Below, in pieces: positions 1-10,973 of a DNA stretch of 26,476 nt. Below the pieces are notes generated by a model. It worked only from the letters and a program-made list of their open reading frames with translations, did no database searches and was not told the origin of the DNA. The DNA is from Ophiothrix spiculata (Eukaryota; Echinodermata; Ophiuroidea; Amphilepidida; Ophiotrichidae): the NCBI GenBank assembly GCA_000969725.1, contig JXSR01S016069.1; one strand, given 5' to 3'. Within the stretch, counting starts at the first letter, position 1, and each line of letters opens with the position of its first letter. The position numbers and the translations under genes are program-made.

Positions 1-60
1 GAAAGTGAAAAAATACATGTTCATGTGAGTGATTTGCAAATTGTCCAATTATTAGATCTA

Positions 61-90
61 CACTCCCGGTCAAAAGTATTTGCGCACAAA
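61..90 (+). repeat. Candidate Tc1/mariner-like terminal repeat (one end only)
   Basis: The stretch beginning CACTCCCGGTCAAAAGTA directly follows the dinucleotide TA at 59-60. Tc1/mariner elements duplicate TA on insertion, and their termini often carry a 'gGTCAAAAGTATttg' type word, so this resembles a left terminus. I could not find the matching inverted end to the right, so the element is truncated, diverged, or the likeness is accidental. Confidence 0.3.
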
Positions 91-1936
91 ACCTTTAACC
101 AGCCATATCTTGAGAACTGTTCATCAGATTTATATTTTATATATAGATCTAAACAACTCAACAGGAACTGCATTCACCGCGTTTGAAAATATGGCATGCT
201 AAATATACTGTATCCTTTCTTCTGCACCCAGTTTGTATAATTTTTTTAAAGAAAACAATATTTCTTACATAATTTTAAATGGGAAAAAAAGCAGACCATG
301 AAATTGAGTGTGTCAAAATTACAGGAAATCAACCAAAATTGAGAGCTCTTTGTCAGAACAGGAATTTTTTACAGGAACAAGAATATTTTTCTTAATTAAT
401 ATCTCATTATCTATCTATTTTTGTTGTGGATATTACTTTAACCTATTTGGTTTTGCCAAATATCAAAAAAATCATTTGTTGTACTAAATATTGGAAATGT
501 TCAATTACCTACTATGAAGAATCCAACAAATGCACAGTAAATTTAGAGACAAATTTCACAGTTCCATTTTTTACAATCATTATGAAGCAACACAAAACAT
601 GTGTAGAACATTCACAACCATTTTCATTTCATTTTCAATAGCTCATATTTCTCAAACTAGTTCATCCAACTCTATTGCATTAAATCACCTACAAGTGTTA
701 GAAACTTGGATTGACGTTGAGTGATACCCTGGATGAAAACGTCTTCATCATCTTTCAAAAAATAAATAAATGATTAAATTTTGTGATTAATATTGTTAAC
801 AAGGGAATATAACCAGAAAGATAAAATTTCAAAAGTAGGACGAATCATGTTGAGGTTATATGAATGCTTGTGTAGCATGGTACACAAATACAGATATGAC
901 AGATCATTTTTTTCTCTTTTCCTAGCTTTATTTGAAAAGGATAACACACAGGTGTATAAAACTAGACAGAGAACAAAACTGTCAATCTTGTTGAACAAGA
1001 TTTGCTTGGACTTGTTTTACAAAATAAAGTTGTTTTAGAATGTAAAATGGTATAAGTTTGTCCAAATTGGAATACAAAATTGTTTTATGAATTATAGATT
1101 ATTAATATTTTTGATCAGGACTCAAAATAAAACTTGTAGTTGATTATGTCACATGCATTGACTGTAGCACACAAAAATGAATTTGATATTTTATAATCTG
1201 TCCATCTGTTATGTCCATACCATTCTCCAAGAGGAAGATTATTTCAATGATCAATGATGATGTGCAGGGACTGAAATATAACTTGGAAAATCATACTTTG
1301 AATTCAATACCTGTCAGGTTTAAGGCCTGAAATTAAATATATTGCATTTCCATGCAACTATTAGGCCTAAATGCACTTTATTGTAAATTCTTGGAAAAAT
1401 GGTATAGTTATGAATGTTTATGTACGTAAGGTTTATATGATATTGGAACTTTAAATGTAAAGGTAAAAATAAACTTTATGTCGCGATAGGCCTACATGTT
1501 TTAATTTGATTTATTATGTACCTCCTTGATAATATGTAAATTATCCTGTAAAATATGCCTAAACCTACAGCAAACATAAAAAGTTTTTTTAAGTGGCCAA
1601 CATGATACCTTCTTCAGATGATTACCCTTACTTTAAATATAGTCAATAACATAGCTAATGACATTGATTTCCACATGAACCCAAAACAATTAATAAAGAA
1701 AGTTCAAACAGTTTAATAAATTGATTTTGGATGTTCAAGACTAGACACATTGTGACACATTTATTCTTTAGAAAAAGTATTTAATCTACCCTACCAACAA
1801 TAATAATAATTAGCAAATTGACAGTAACTTATCAAAAAGCATCACCCCTTTCACACACAATTGGCTGTGTCCAAAACTATAAGGGGACGCACATATTCAG
1901 GCGAAAAAAGTATAGTTAACCCAGCATTAGCAAATT

Positions 1937-1958
1937 CTTTTTTCTTTAAAGAAAAAAG
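1937..1958. repeat. Perfect 22-bp palindrome
   Basis: The sequence CTTTTTTCTTT is followed immediately by its exact reverse complement. It is purine/pyrimidine-partitioned and could form a cruciform, but in AT-rich DNA such a run can arise by chance. No function is inferred. Confidence 0.6.
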
Positions 1959-2294
1959 GAAAAGTAGTTTGTTCTCTAAGGATAATCCTGGGCATATAAA
2001 ATTCCTGCAAGGCTTATTGTTTACAAGATAAAAAGTTGATCAGATCAAGTAAGTTAAATTAATGTTACATAGAAAATGATATAGTGTATTCGTTTTGATA
2101 CTTGCGGGCTATTTATACAACTCAAAGAGATATAAAACATTAATGGAAAAATAAAAAAATACAGCTGCAATTATTTTCCATACCAGTGCTATCAGTTTAA
2201 AGGTAATACTAAAACTGCTATAGAACACTATGCTCTACTTCTGCAATCCTCGCAAAAAGTCTTGGAACACCAGTGTTTATTTTAAGCGTAAGTG

Positions 2295-2379
2295 TACCCC
2301 CGCTCCCCCGTTCAATGTTGCGGCATTGGAAATCCAAGTGATTTCGGTGTTGCAACATTGAATGATGGAGAAGGGGGTA
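2295..2379. repeat. Imperfect inverted repeat, 85 bp
   Basis: The ends TACCCCC (2295-2301) and GGGGGTA (2373-2379) pair, and further in TTCAATGTTGC (2311-2321) pairs with GCAACATTGAA (2352-2362), leaving a loop of about 30 nt. The G/C-rich ends stand out from the AT-rich surroundings. It may be a small fold-back element or the remnant of a MITE. Confidence 0.6.
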
Positions 2380-2436
2380 TTGAAAAGTAGCCTAATGTCA
2401 ACAGCTATTCAATGGACTTATTGATTTAGTTTTGCA

Positions 2437-2502
2437 GTTGTGTGCACTAAAGTGTTCCAACAACTTTTTGTTGTGTGCACTAAAGTGTTCCAACAACTTT
2501 TT
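2437..2502. repeat. Exact tandem duplication, 33 bp x 2
   Basis: Two identical 33-bp units lie head to tail, each starting GTTGTGTGCACTAAAGTG and ending in a T run. Each unit contains a GTTG...CAAC short inverted repeat. The exact identity implies a recent slippage or duplication event. It directly abuts the TIR element that starts at 2517. Confidence 0.9.
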
Positions 2503-2516
2503 GCGAAGATTGTAGC

Positions 2517-3214
2517 TTAGGCCAAGAAAACAAAATTGTTTGTTTGCCCTATCATGAAAAAAATCAGTAGGGTCGGTAGGTCGATTTTTTTTTGTTTTTG
2601 TTTTTATAATGTATAAAACGGAGTTGTAAGTCCCATATTTCAAATAAACAAATGCATAGTAACACAGTCAAAGAACAAGACATGGAAACTGAGTTTACAT
2701 GCACCGATACACATTCTAATGCCTTGTTATTATGAAGATCAAACAATGTCAAATACGTGCCACTTAAATCAATGGATGATACCAAACTCCACACGATTTT
2801 GTTGCCTTCATGGGCTGACATACAAATAGCGTACGTCGCCATATTGGAAACCAGGCTGCCAATTTTAACTGACTACAGCTTGTCACCAATTTTTACCAAG
2901 AGCAACCACTAAATAACTTCCCCATTGAGTGTTGAGCGCACACCACTAAATAACATCCCCATTGAGTGTTGTGCGGCCCAAACCGGATCTTTTCCGTGTT
3001 TGTACAATCAATCCACGATATACAACGATTTTTAAAACATTTTTGCAGGTAAAATTGTATTAGATAAGTATAATTTCCTTGTAATATATTTTTTTCTGCA
3101 AAAATACACATTTTTTTAAATATTTATGAATGAAAAAAAAAAGCGACTCACGACTTTCATGATTTTTCGGTTGGTCGTAATAGGGCAAACAAGCAATTTT
3201 TTTTCTTGGCCTTA
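2517..3214. mobile_element. Non-autonomous DNA transposon with ~30-bp terminal inverted repeats
   Basis: The left end (2517 onward, TTAGGCCAAGAAAA...) matches the reverse complement of the right end (3214 backward, TAAGGCCAAGAAAA...) through TTGTTTGCCCTAT, with a few mismatches, for about 35-40 bp. The 698-bp length and lack of any transposase-like reading frame fit a MITE-like element. Reading frames on the minus strand at 2564-2842 and 2893-3111 lie wholly inside it and resemble no family I know. I could not define a target-site duplication or superfamily. Confidence 0.7.
2905..2978. repeat. Imperfect tandem duplication, 37 bp x 2
   Basis: The units begin at 2905 and 2942, each reading ACCACTAAATAAC then CCCCATTGAGTGTTG with a few substitutions. 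They lie inside the TIR element 2517-3214, so they are probably part of that family's internal structure. Confidence 0.85.
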
Positions 3215-3326
3215 CTGCAAAACAGCAACATTGTCACAATTGTTAGTTTGTCCATAGTTTTAATATCATCCCCCAATGATATCAAATACATTTTCACACA
3301 TTGATTCCAAGAACATTTTCTCATTT

Positions 3327-3552
3327 CTAAATCCAAGAGGTTTCAATTTGTAAACTATCAAGAATAATCTCTCATAACAGGTGAAATTAAACCCAAAATA
3401 AATTGTTTCAATTTTGACAGATGCTTCTTGAACTCATGGTAGTCAAGTAGCTGTCAGAATTGGTTAGTCTTATACAAACAATGTAAAAATAATATTATTG
3501 TTCAGCAGTGTGAGGATTGACCAGCTTAACAAAACATCATATGTAATTGCCT
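3327..3552 (+). repeat. Interspersed repeat family R1, copy 1
   Basis: This stretch is similar to the reverse complement of 9303-9555. Shared blocks in the same order include AAGAGGTTTCAA, TTTGTAAACTATCAA, GTCAGAATTGGTTAGTCTTA, AATGTAAAAATA, GTGAGGATTGACC and AACAAAACATCA. The copies differ by substitutions and small indels, so they are old. There is no coding potential. MITE copy A begins 36 bp downstream, so the 3' limit of this repeat may have been cut by that insertion. Confidence 0.8.
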
Positions 3553-3587
3553 TAAGAAGACTGATCTCATGTGGCTTTTTATCATTT

Positions 3588-4023
3588 GTGACCCGTCATA
3601 TCGAAAGATACCTTAAGGGTCCCAAAATGAACATTGAATTTTTGGGCTCATCTGAAAGATTATATTTTAAGCTTTAAAATAACACCTTGCTTTTGGTTAA
3701 TAAATGTTTGATTGCAAAGTTTTGTAAAAGGCATCAGCCCAATTCAGAAAACTAGAGTTCTGAGAAAAATCTAGTTTATCAAGTTTCTGTACTGGTAAAA
3801 CTTGAATGTAGAAAGGATTTTTATCTTGGTTTTTAAAACATTTGTCTTATGTTTTGGAAGTTGGAACCTGATTAATATGACAGAATACACTTCAAAGGTA
3901 ATGTTTCTGATGAAATTAGAAATTCAACCTTGGATGTGATTTTTGACTACGCTCAGCTTCATTGACCCGTCTCTCGTAATCTCCTATTCCAACCTTAAGG
4001 TACCTATCGATATGATGGGTCAC
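3588..4023 (+). mobile_element. MITE family M1, copy A
   Basis: The element is 436 bp with ~31-bp imperfect terminal inverted repeats: left GTGACCCGTCATATCGAAAG and right end ...GATATGATGGGTCAC. The inner part of each end carries a CCTTAAGG-type word. The whole sequence aligns end to end with the reverse complement of 17658-18095, so it is a dispersed family with two copies here. It has no coding capacity and must have been mobilised by a transposase in trans. Flanks read ATTT and ATTC, a possible 3-4 bp duplication at best, so the superfamily is open. Confidence 0.85.
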
Positions 4024-6282
4024 ATTCATCATTGGTTACTTTACCCTACTCTCACTTGAGCTCTCAGTTCAATCAATCAAGTTTTATTTTGAAAAGACCG
4101 ACCTACGCTGACGTCACTTGACCACAAAATGGCAGATATCGTCTTGACTAACAAAATGGCGGACTTCATCTTCCAAAAGTTTTCCGTTAAAAATCTTGAA
4201 AAATTGATCATCTTGGCACATCATTTGAGATTTTCCAGTAAAAAAAAATGTATTCTTTTACCTTTCTGATATACTGGTTTAAAAATATAAAAAGTTTTCA
4301 CTCTAGAAAATCACAATTTATCTGATTGAACGCAACACATGAAAAGAGGAAAGTTTGATTTGTTTACGTTCGTCACGACTGGAGTACAATACTATGATCA
4401 TTATTGCTACGAACAATGACCCGATCCAGGAAGTTCAGTCTGAGTAAGAGATAAAACATCCGGGTGTGTAGGTAGCTCTATTAGTTTCCTTCAGCTCACT
4501 AACCCCTTGTTTCTAATGTCCATCTATGTGAATGTCATTGGGTTGATTACAAAAAAGAAAAAAAACCAATACAAATTTTTGCAGCTAGTTACAATAAAAC
4601 CAAAAGCTGCATTGACAAAGTGCGTATGACGAATTTTGGGCAAAATGAGTTAAAACTTATTTTCATGTTCTATGAACAAAGATCTTCATTTCCTGATATT
4701 TTGAGGTCAAATATGTAACTAATTGATCCTTAATGAAACTAATGAATGGGGTCGTATCACAAAAAAAAAAACCCGCTACTTCGGTAGTTTTATATAGACG
4801 TATGATGATACGTCATTATGTTTATTGACGTTAGCAGAAAGCTGCTAATACAAATCTATACAAAATATCTCTGGAACGGCGTATCATGATACGTCAGTAT
4901 GTCTATTCACATGCGGCAAACGCATTCAAGGGTGACGTAAGTGTCATATCTGAGGTTTCATATTCGCTTTCAATATATACATGCTGTCGTATCAGGTGAC
5001 GTATCTCAAATTTCTGTACACAAAAGATAGGAAGTTTGATTTTGGGAAAAATAGACATATTGTTTGTGACTCAATTGTTGAGTTTATACTCAATTTGTCC
5101 TTATCATAAACATGAAACTTCAATTTATCATTTGATGTAAGAATCATAGTCACATTCTGGTTTTTTTCCTGCAATGATTGATTAAACATTGCAAAATTGC
5201 GAATATCTCAGAAGTGCATTTTTGCCGATACGCCAGTATTTCTATTCAACGACGAATTAAGGGTAAGAAATCAATCAAGGTACACTTAGTCTTTAACAAT
5301 ACATAGCAAGGATCAGTGTTCCGGCAAAGGTCGTATGTTTCAAAAAGGGGTTCTCCAAACAAAATTGTTAATTTGTTACCAACTGAGGAATATACCTTTA
5401 ATCTAAACTGATTCTCATTCCAAAAAAAATTAAAATATATATTTCAGTTTTAAAACTTGCAAGGCCACAACAGTTAAGCACATAAAGCAACATTCAAAGT
5501 AATGTATCCAGGATCAAACCCTATTCACAAACAGAGTTTGATGACATACGCCTTCAAACTCATAATAATGTTAGCCCTCTCTGGATGTATAGCACCTCAT
5601 GTGTCATCTATCACAGCATAAACTATATAAGAGGTAGGTATAAAAGTAACATACCTTGCATATTGATTGCATTTCGATCACAGAAAGCATCAAAATTGTA
5701 ACAGTCAAGTACCATGTTCATTATTATTGCATGTTCATGTGGTGTAATGACTTTCAAGTGTCAAAACTTGGGTTACCGTAACAAAAGCAACATCATTTGT
5801 ATTCATAGAGACATTCTTTCTGTTATATCAACAATCATTAACACAATGCAGACACATTATACTTTTTAAAATAAAACTGGAGCAGATGAAAATTGTAAAT
5901 TCTTTAGTTGACACCTCATTCATATTCTTGTAAATCAAGCCCTATTCATATAATCTACATAAATAAATAAAGATAAGATGTTACAGATGGGGTAATTCAC
6001 CTTCTTTGGGAGATGTCTTAATCTTGTATTTCAGTCATTTAATACAAGACAGAGAGGAGGATACAAGAGAACAAAACATTTTCATGACAGTTGACATAAG
6101 GGTGAAAATGATTTTCATAATTCCTACAAATGAAAGACCTCTTCTACGCAAGGCAAGAGCTTAATGCCATGGAGCAAACTAAAGACAAATGACTCAATAT
6201 AATTGCCAAATAGGTCGAAATGATGCAACTTAAATCTTAGTATTTAAACAACATAAAACAAATCCAACTAGCACCCCATAGA
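4024..6282. other. Noncoding stretch with a diverged repeat motif
   Basis: No gene is recognised. The only structure I can support is the motif GATACGTCA-TATGTYTATT, which recurs (see 4804-5250). A TGACGTCA site lies at 4109-4116 near an 'AAAATGGC' pair at 4127 and 4154. The rest is AT-rich with short, low-complexity reading frames. Confidence 0.5.
4804..5250. repeat. Three diverged copies of a GATACGTCA-containing motif
   Basis: Copies lie at 4804-4829 (GATGATACGTCATTATG...), 4885-4910 (CATGATACGTCAGTATG...) and 5224-5250 (GCCGATACGCCAGTATT...), all followed by a TCTATTCA/TTTATTGA-like block. Copies two and three also share an upstream ATATCTC word. Spacing is irregular (81 and ~340 bp), so this is not a clean satellite but looks like the remains of one. 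Confidence 0.5.
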
Positions 6283-6291
6283 CCACTGATA
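6283..6291. repeat. Target-site duplication of the SINE, left copy
   Basis: The 9-bp sequence CCACTGATA here is repeated exactly at 6612-6620, directly outside the two ends of the SINE. This is what LINE-mediated insertion leaves. Confidence 0.85.
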
Positions 6292-6611
6292 AGGTAAAGG
6301 TAAAGGTAAAGTCGAAACCAAAGCTTGTTTGCTAACGGCTGTGGTGCCCATTTCCTTAGCGTTTGGGCCAGACTCCACTTCTGTGTATATATGTCTGTGG
6401 GGCGTACGCCACTCCTCCTGCACAAACGAGTCTGATTTACCTTCCCAGTACCTTTTACATACTGGTACCCATTTCTGTCACCTGGGTGGGGAGGAACAAT
6501 GTGGACAAAGAATCTTACTCAAGGACCCAACACTGCAACGTCCGGGCCGGGGCTTGAACCCACAACCTCTTGATTATGAATCCAATGCTCTAACCACTGC
6601 GCCACAGTGCT
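6292..6611 (-). mobile_element. tRNA-derived SINE
   Basis: Read on the minus strand the element starts with a tRNA-like head: an A-box-like TGGCGCAGTGG and a B box GGTTCAAGCCC, with an anticodon-loop region TTCATAA that gives CAT (Met-like). A ~230-bp body follows and the 3' end is a short (TTTACC)n array, seen on the plus strand as repeated GGTAAA at 6292-6309. Exact 9-bp duplications flank it. The body includes a CCTTGAGTAAGATTCTTTGT segment of a kind I associate with conserved central domains shared between invertebrate SINEs; I cannot name the domain family. It is transcribed by Pol III and moved by a partner LINE. The plus-strand reading frame across it is not a gene. Confidence 0.9.
6544..6611 (-). 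other. tRNA-related head of the SINE with Pol III A and B boxes
   Basis: The first ~70 nt of the SINE (minus strand) can be laid on a tRNA: D-arm region with A box, anticodon-arm region GGATTCATAATC, T arm with B box GGTTCAAGCCC. Acceptor pairing is poor, as expected for a SINE head, so this is an internal promoter and not a working tRNA. Confidence 0.75.
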
Positions 6612-6620
6612 CCACTGATA
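6612..6620. repeat. Target-site duplication of the SINE, right copy
   Basis: CCACTGATA, identical to 6283-6291. It fixes the 5' end of the minus-strand SINE at 6611. Confidence 0.85.
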
Positions 6621-8283
6621 CGATTTGTATATAGGATAAATGGTTAAGCAGTTTATTCATTCTTTGATCTGTTTACTCACTTTACATGAGAGTTGACATA
6701 CTTGAAACACTCCACATGAAACCAAAGGAAGTGAATACTCTCCTTCCATGAAACAACTATTCATTTCTGGATCAAATCTACCGTATACCAGTGTTTAAAG
6801 ATGACTCTCATCGTCTTGTTTATGGAAAAGTAAACACTAGATCTATTGGTGCAGAACAACATAACAGCCATTGATATGGGAAAGCAAAACAGTGTTTTAT
6901 ATATAGAACATTAAGTACACTACTTGTTGACATCAGCAACTATATATCCATAATTTTGGCAGCTTTTAATATAATAAAAGAATCATTTTTCACATTTAAG
7001 TATTTTTCTTCTAAAAAAAGTTCAACAGCACAAATACCAGCTGTAACAATATATTTGTCTTTTACAGTAACATATTAGTTGTAGTGCATGCTCCAGTATT
7101 AAGCACTGTGGATTGTTGAGTTTACTTTGAATTCAACAATAGCTTATATTTACAATTTCTTTATTTGTAGTTTCTTTTATATTTTTTCTTAGTGGTAGTT
7201 TACATATTGTTAAAATACTTACAATAATAATTTTTAAAAATGGGCAAAATATCAATCTCAAGATTTCATGACATCATTACCATCTTTTGACGTCATCACC
7301 AAAAGCAATATCACAACACAAGACCAGCTGATGACAGACATAGCACATCCGAAAATACTCCTAAGGTACATAAATTTCTTGAACATTAAAAAAAATAACA
7401 AAGCTCAAACTATATCCTTTGATGCTGACTTTTGCTGAAACAAATAACTTACAAAATGTAATTTTGGTTGACAATCCCGAATAAAGTGTTCACATTGACT
7501 GCAATTATGACAACAAAATGGGTCTACTATCAATTACTTTTTAACTCATCCCAAACCAAACTTTGCAGCATTTAATTCAGGCTGATATCTATAGCTAATA
7601 CATTGCCTTCAGCTAGCATGTTCAGCTCATCTAGGTCACTAGTGTTGACAAATCCCCACAGATTTATTAAGATTAAGATGGTGACAATCATGACAGTTTG
7701 GCTTGACTCTCTAGTACACTTAACTTGTGGGTATGTCACAAGGATTAAGGGTAGATATGTGAGATATATTTTGTGGTAAGCAGTATGAAGGATCATGATT
7801 TTGAAATGATACAGCAAAATCAGAAAATTCAACTTTATTTGACAAGTTATTATTTAATCAGCACTTTCAAGAAATTCAAGGTTACAACAGGGCTACAGTA
7901 CCTTATCCAATTTACAATATCAAGTGTCAAACCAATATTTTTATCATGAGCATTAATTCTGAAAAGCTGGTGTCTATTGTATAAAAAAGGCTGTAACAAC
8001 TGAAGGTATTTACTAATTTTTATGCATTTTGGTGGCCATTTTGAAAAAGGTCGAATATACCCCACTTATTTGCTATCACATATTTTCTTACTCCAGGGGT
8101 CAATACCTTGCTAAAAAGCAGTGTGTGCATTATTCCCTAACTTGGTACAGATCAACCCTCCCCTAACTCAAAGACTTATTTGATGCATTTATTTGAATTG
8201 TTAAACTAGTAAAGCTAAAAAGAAACCACTTCCATGTTAAAAGTGTTTCTAATATGCATCATTATTTTTTGAGTTACTGATTT
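6621..8283. other. AT-rich noncoding DNA, no gene recognised
   Basis: Minus-strand frames at 7572-7832 and 7850-8065 have no domain I know. A TGACGTCA octamer sits at 7288-7295. Nothing else is supported. Confidence 0.55.
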
Positions 8284-8287
8284 CAAT

Positions 8288-8308
8288 ACATACATACATA
8301 CATACATA
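8288..8308. repeat. (TACA)n microsatellite, LINE tail
   Basis: About five units of ATACATACATAC directly follow the LINE 3' UTR on its sense (minus) strand. CR1/L2-type elements often end in such short tandem units instead of poly(A). Confidence 0.8.
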
Positions 8309-8396
8309 TCAAGTATTTATATAAGCGCTGCTACATAAAGATCGTAGCGCTGAAATTGACAAAGCAAAAACTATTTACTAAGAGCAAGAAACAAAA

Positions 8397-9093
8397 TTAC
8401 ATGGAAAATAAATGAGTTTTCAGACATTTCTTAAAAACAGCTAGAGTAGGTGACTCTCTGATGAAAACAGGAACCTGATTCCAAAGGACAGGAGCAGAGT
8501 AGAAAAATGTCCTGCGTTCAGCTGACTGAAGCAATTTGGATGTTGAATGCACAGTCAGACGTGTTGAATCAGATGCTGAGCGAAGACTACTTCTGGCAGG
8601 CTGGTGCAAGAATATGGATGATGAGAGATAATCAGGAACCATTTGATGGAGACACTTGTAGACTAGCATAAGGATTTTGAATTTGATCCTATTTTCAACC
8701 AATGTAGTTCCTTCAAACATGGGGTTGCATGATCTTGCTTACGAACTTGGCATACCATCTTCGCAGCCCAGTTCTGAATACGCTGAAGTGCTGAATATCG
8801 GTCTTGTTTGCACTGAGAAGAAGCCCATCACCATAATCTAATTTGGAAAGGATGAGTGCACGGATAATAAGATGACAAGTTTCCTTGTCCAGAAACCTGC
8901 GTAGTCTGGAAATATTGCGAAGATGGTATGTCAGGTTGCAACACAGGTTTTTCACAAGAGGTGACAAAGACATTTTGGGATCAAAAATGACTCCTAAATT
9001 ACGAATGTCAACAGGTAGAGTACATACTATTCTATAACCACTGTTTGTTCTCCCATATTGATGACTGTTGTTCTGCTCCAACAGAACTTGTGT
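8397..9093 (-). pseudogene. Broken C-terminal region of a CR1/L2-like LINE reverse transcriptase (ORF2)
   Basis: The first frame (9081-8713) carries the post-catalytic block with VDIRNLGVIFDPKMSL, HLRNISRLRRFL and SKLDYGDGLL, typical of CR1/L2 elements. The reading then shifts frame near IQ(R)IQNWAAKMV...LKELHWL, and shifts again to ENRIKFKILMLVYKCLH through LWNQVPVFIRESPTLAVFK and KTHLF, ending in TGA or equivalent at about 8397. Two frameshifts and the loss of the catalytic N-terminal half mean it makes no active enzyme. In the intact element this region follows the RT palm. Clade (CR1 versus L2) is judged from motif style only. Confidence 0.85.
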
Positions 9094-9302
9094 TTACTTT
9101 CTGAAACAAATTATAGCATTTATACTTTTAAGAACATTTATATAAGTATATTTTATCATCCTTCATGACTTCCTGTTTTGTTTGGAGAATGTTCAATCTG
9201 GTATAAACAGAAAACAAATCAATTTAGAAAAATGCTTCATCATTAAATTGATTTGTATGTATTATGTCAAATAAGAGGCAAAAGACATGTCAAATTATAA
9301 GA

Positions 9303-9555
9303 CAAATTACATCTGATGTTTTGTTAGCTAGACATTAGCTAAGGGAGGTCAATCCTCACAATACAAGACCTATAATAATATTTTTACATTGCTTGTATAA
9401 GACTAACCAATTCTGACATCTAAGTTGGCTTATATGAGATAACATAGAATCTAGATAATTTAAACTATTCATTCTCGGTTACATTTCACTGGTAATGGGA
9501 GATTAAAATTGATAGTTTACAAATATGTTGAAACCTCTTAGAAATTAAATTCTGC
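9303..9555 (-). repeat. Interspersed repeat family R1, copy 2
   Basis: Reverse complement matches 3327-3552 across several blocks (see that entry). This copy has an extra ~20 bp near 9330-9345 (a TAGCTAGACATTAGCTAA segment) where the other copy is shorter. It is noncoding. Confidence 0.8.
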
Positions 9556-10973
9556 TTTAAAATGAAAAGTGGTAATTGATAAAAGATTTTTTTATTATAA
9601 GTTGTTTGATGTAACCACAAATTACTGAATAAACTCAAAATTGTGAAAAAACAGTCTTTTCAGAATTTATTATGATTACAATAAACTGTAAGAAAAATCT
9701 CCAACCCTAAGCAAATGACTCTGACTTTGTAAAATTATTTATCTAAATAATCAGAAATAGATTTTTCATTTTGTGATCACTAAAAGTTGATGGAATATTG
9801 CTGTTAAGTTGTGTGACAGAATTAAAATAAAATCTACTCTGGCAGCCTAAGTATTACCTTTTAAGCTGATAATAGTGGTTAGGAAAACAATTGCAGCCGT
9901 GTTTCCTGTAATTTTTCACCAACATTTTACCTCTCTTTGAGCTAAATGCGGCATAGACAAATAAAATACACTGTATTTTGGATAATTTTCTTTATAACAT
10001 TCATTTTACTAACATGTAAACTTGTCATCTTTTTTCCCAAAGAGCTGGCTTTGCAAATAAGCCTTGTGGGAACTTTCCTTGTCAAAGAAAAAGGAATTAC
10101 CTTTTCCAAAACTTTTAGCAAAAACAAATATCAAATTCTGGATTTCTTCCAAAAATTTAAATTTGATAGGTCATGCATTACTTGATTAATTACCACTGTG
10201 GCTCCCTATGAATATTTTTTAATTACATACCACCACATTTATCATATGATAGTATCAAATATAACATGTTTGTTATGACGTGTCTTGTGTAACCAATAGC
10301 AACATGGGATTAACACTAACATGATATGACAAATCATAAAAGTTATTAGAAAATTTTATCTTACTATTGGATGCTATGTTTAACCCCTAAGGACTAGGTT
10401 TAGAATATGTCGAAAATATAGTAAAGACATTTTATACTAATATTTTTGTTAAATTTATATTTAATATCAGTCTTTAAATCCCTTAGTTCTGCTTTTACAG
10501 CTGGTAGGAGTGTGTTTTGATTGCTTTTTTAAAAGTAAAGGGTACATCAAAATCAGTGAAGAATGATACGTATAAAACCCCATACTGGTACTCATGATGG
10601 GAGATTTTGTCTTTAACAAATGCAAACCATGTTTTCCAAACACTTCCACTAAAACCAACTAACTTCAGAAGTTCACCTACGTATACCAAGAATAAATAAA
10701 AAAGGGTTTTTTTATTCAAAAACTAAATGTAAAAACATCTTGGACCCCAGCTGAAAATAAGCTTCCTTTAGCTTACTTGGTACCAGGTACCAAGTTGGGT
10801 TTCCTTGGCTAAATTAGCCTTAAACAAGATGATTTTTTAATTACAGTAAAATGATCTACCATATCCAACCAATTAATTGACTGTTGGTTTTCTGAATGTG
10901 AATCACCTTCGCCATTGAATAATTTCATACTGATGTGCCAAAACATGTTGAAATACTTAGATTATTAAGTTAG
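9556..10973. other. AT-rich noncoding DNA, two short palindromes
   Basis: No gene is recognised. ACTTGGTACC at 10775-10784 is followed after one base by its exact reverse complement (to 10795), and GGCTAAATTAGCC (10807-10819) is also palindromic. Overlapping sense and antisense frames at 9942-10185 and 10467-10719 are chance frames. Confidence 0.55.

Larger units (their letters stand above)
1..2294. other. AT-rich noncoding DNA, no gene recognised
   Basis: Reading frames here are short, on both strands, rich in Lys, Ile, Phe and Asn, and several overlap antisense (for example around 774-1038), as expected from random AT-rich sequence. I see no splice-supported exon, RNA gene or promoter. Supported items inside are the Tc1/mariner-like end at 61 and a small palindrome at 1937-1958, listed separately. 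Confidence 0.6.
8284..9093 (-). mobile_element. 5'-truncated CR1/L2-like LINE with microsatellite tail
   Basis: The minus strand holds the C-terminal part of a reverse transcriptase ORF (described separately), a short 3' UTR containing CAGCGCTTATATAAATAC, which resembles the 'GCGCTATATAAAT' word at the 3' ends of L2/CR1-like elements, and a tail of (ATGT)n seen on the plus strand as TACA repeats at 8288-8308. The 5' end lies near 9093, well inside ORF2, as usual for aborted reverse transcription. I see no clear target-site duplication. Confidence 0.85.

Noticed and set aside
774..1038. Overlapping sense and antisense frames of 74 and 81 codons
   Set aside because: Low-complexity AT-driven composition on both strands and no motif; chance frames.
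2564..2842. 92-codon minus-strand frame with a hydrophobic C-terminal half
   Set aside because: It sits within the TIR element 2517-3214, has no recognisable domain and ends in a Lys/Asn run from an A-rich tract.
6329..6634. 101-codon plus-strand frame
   Set aside because: It lies almost wholly inside the minus-strand SINE and reads antisense through its tRNA-like head.
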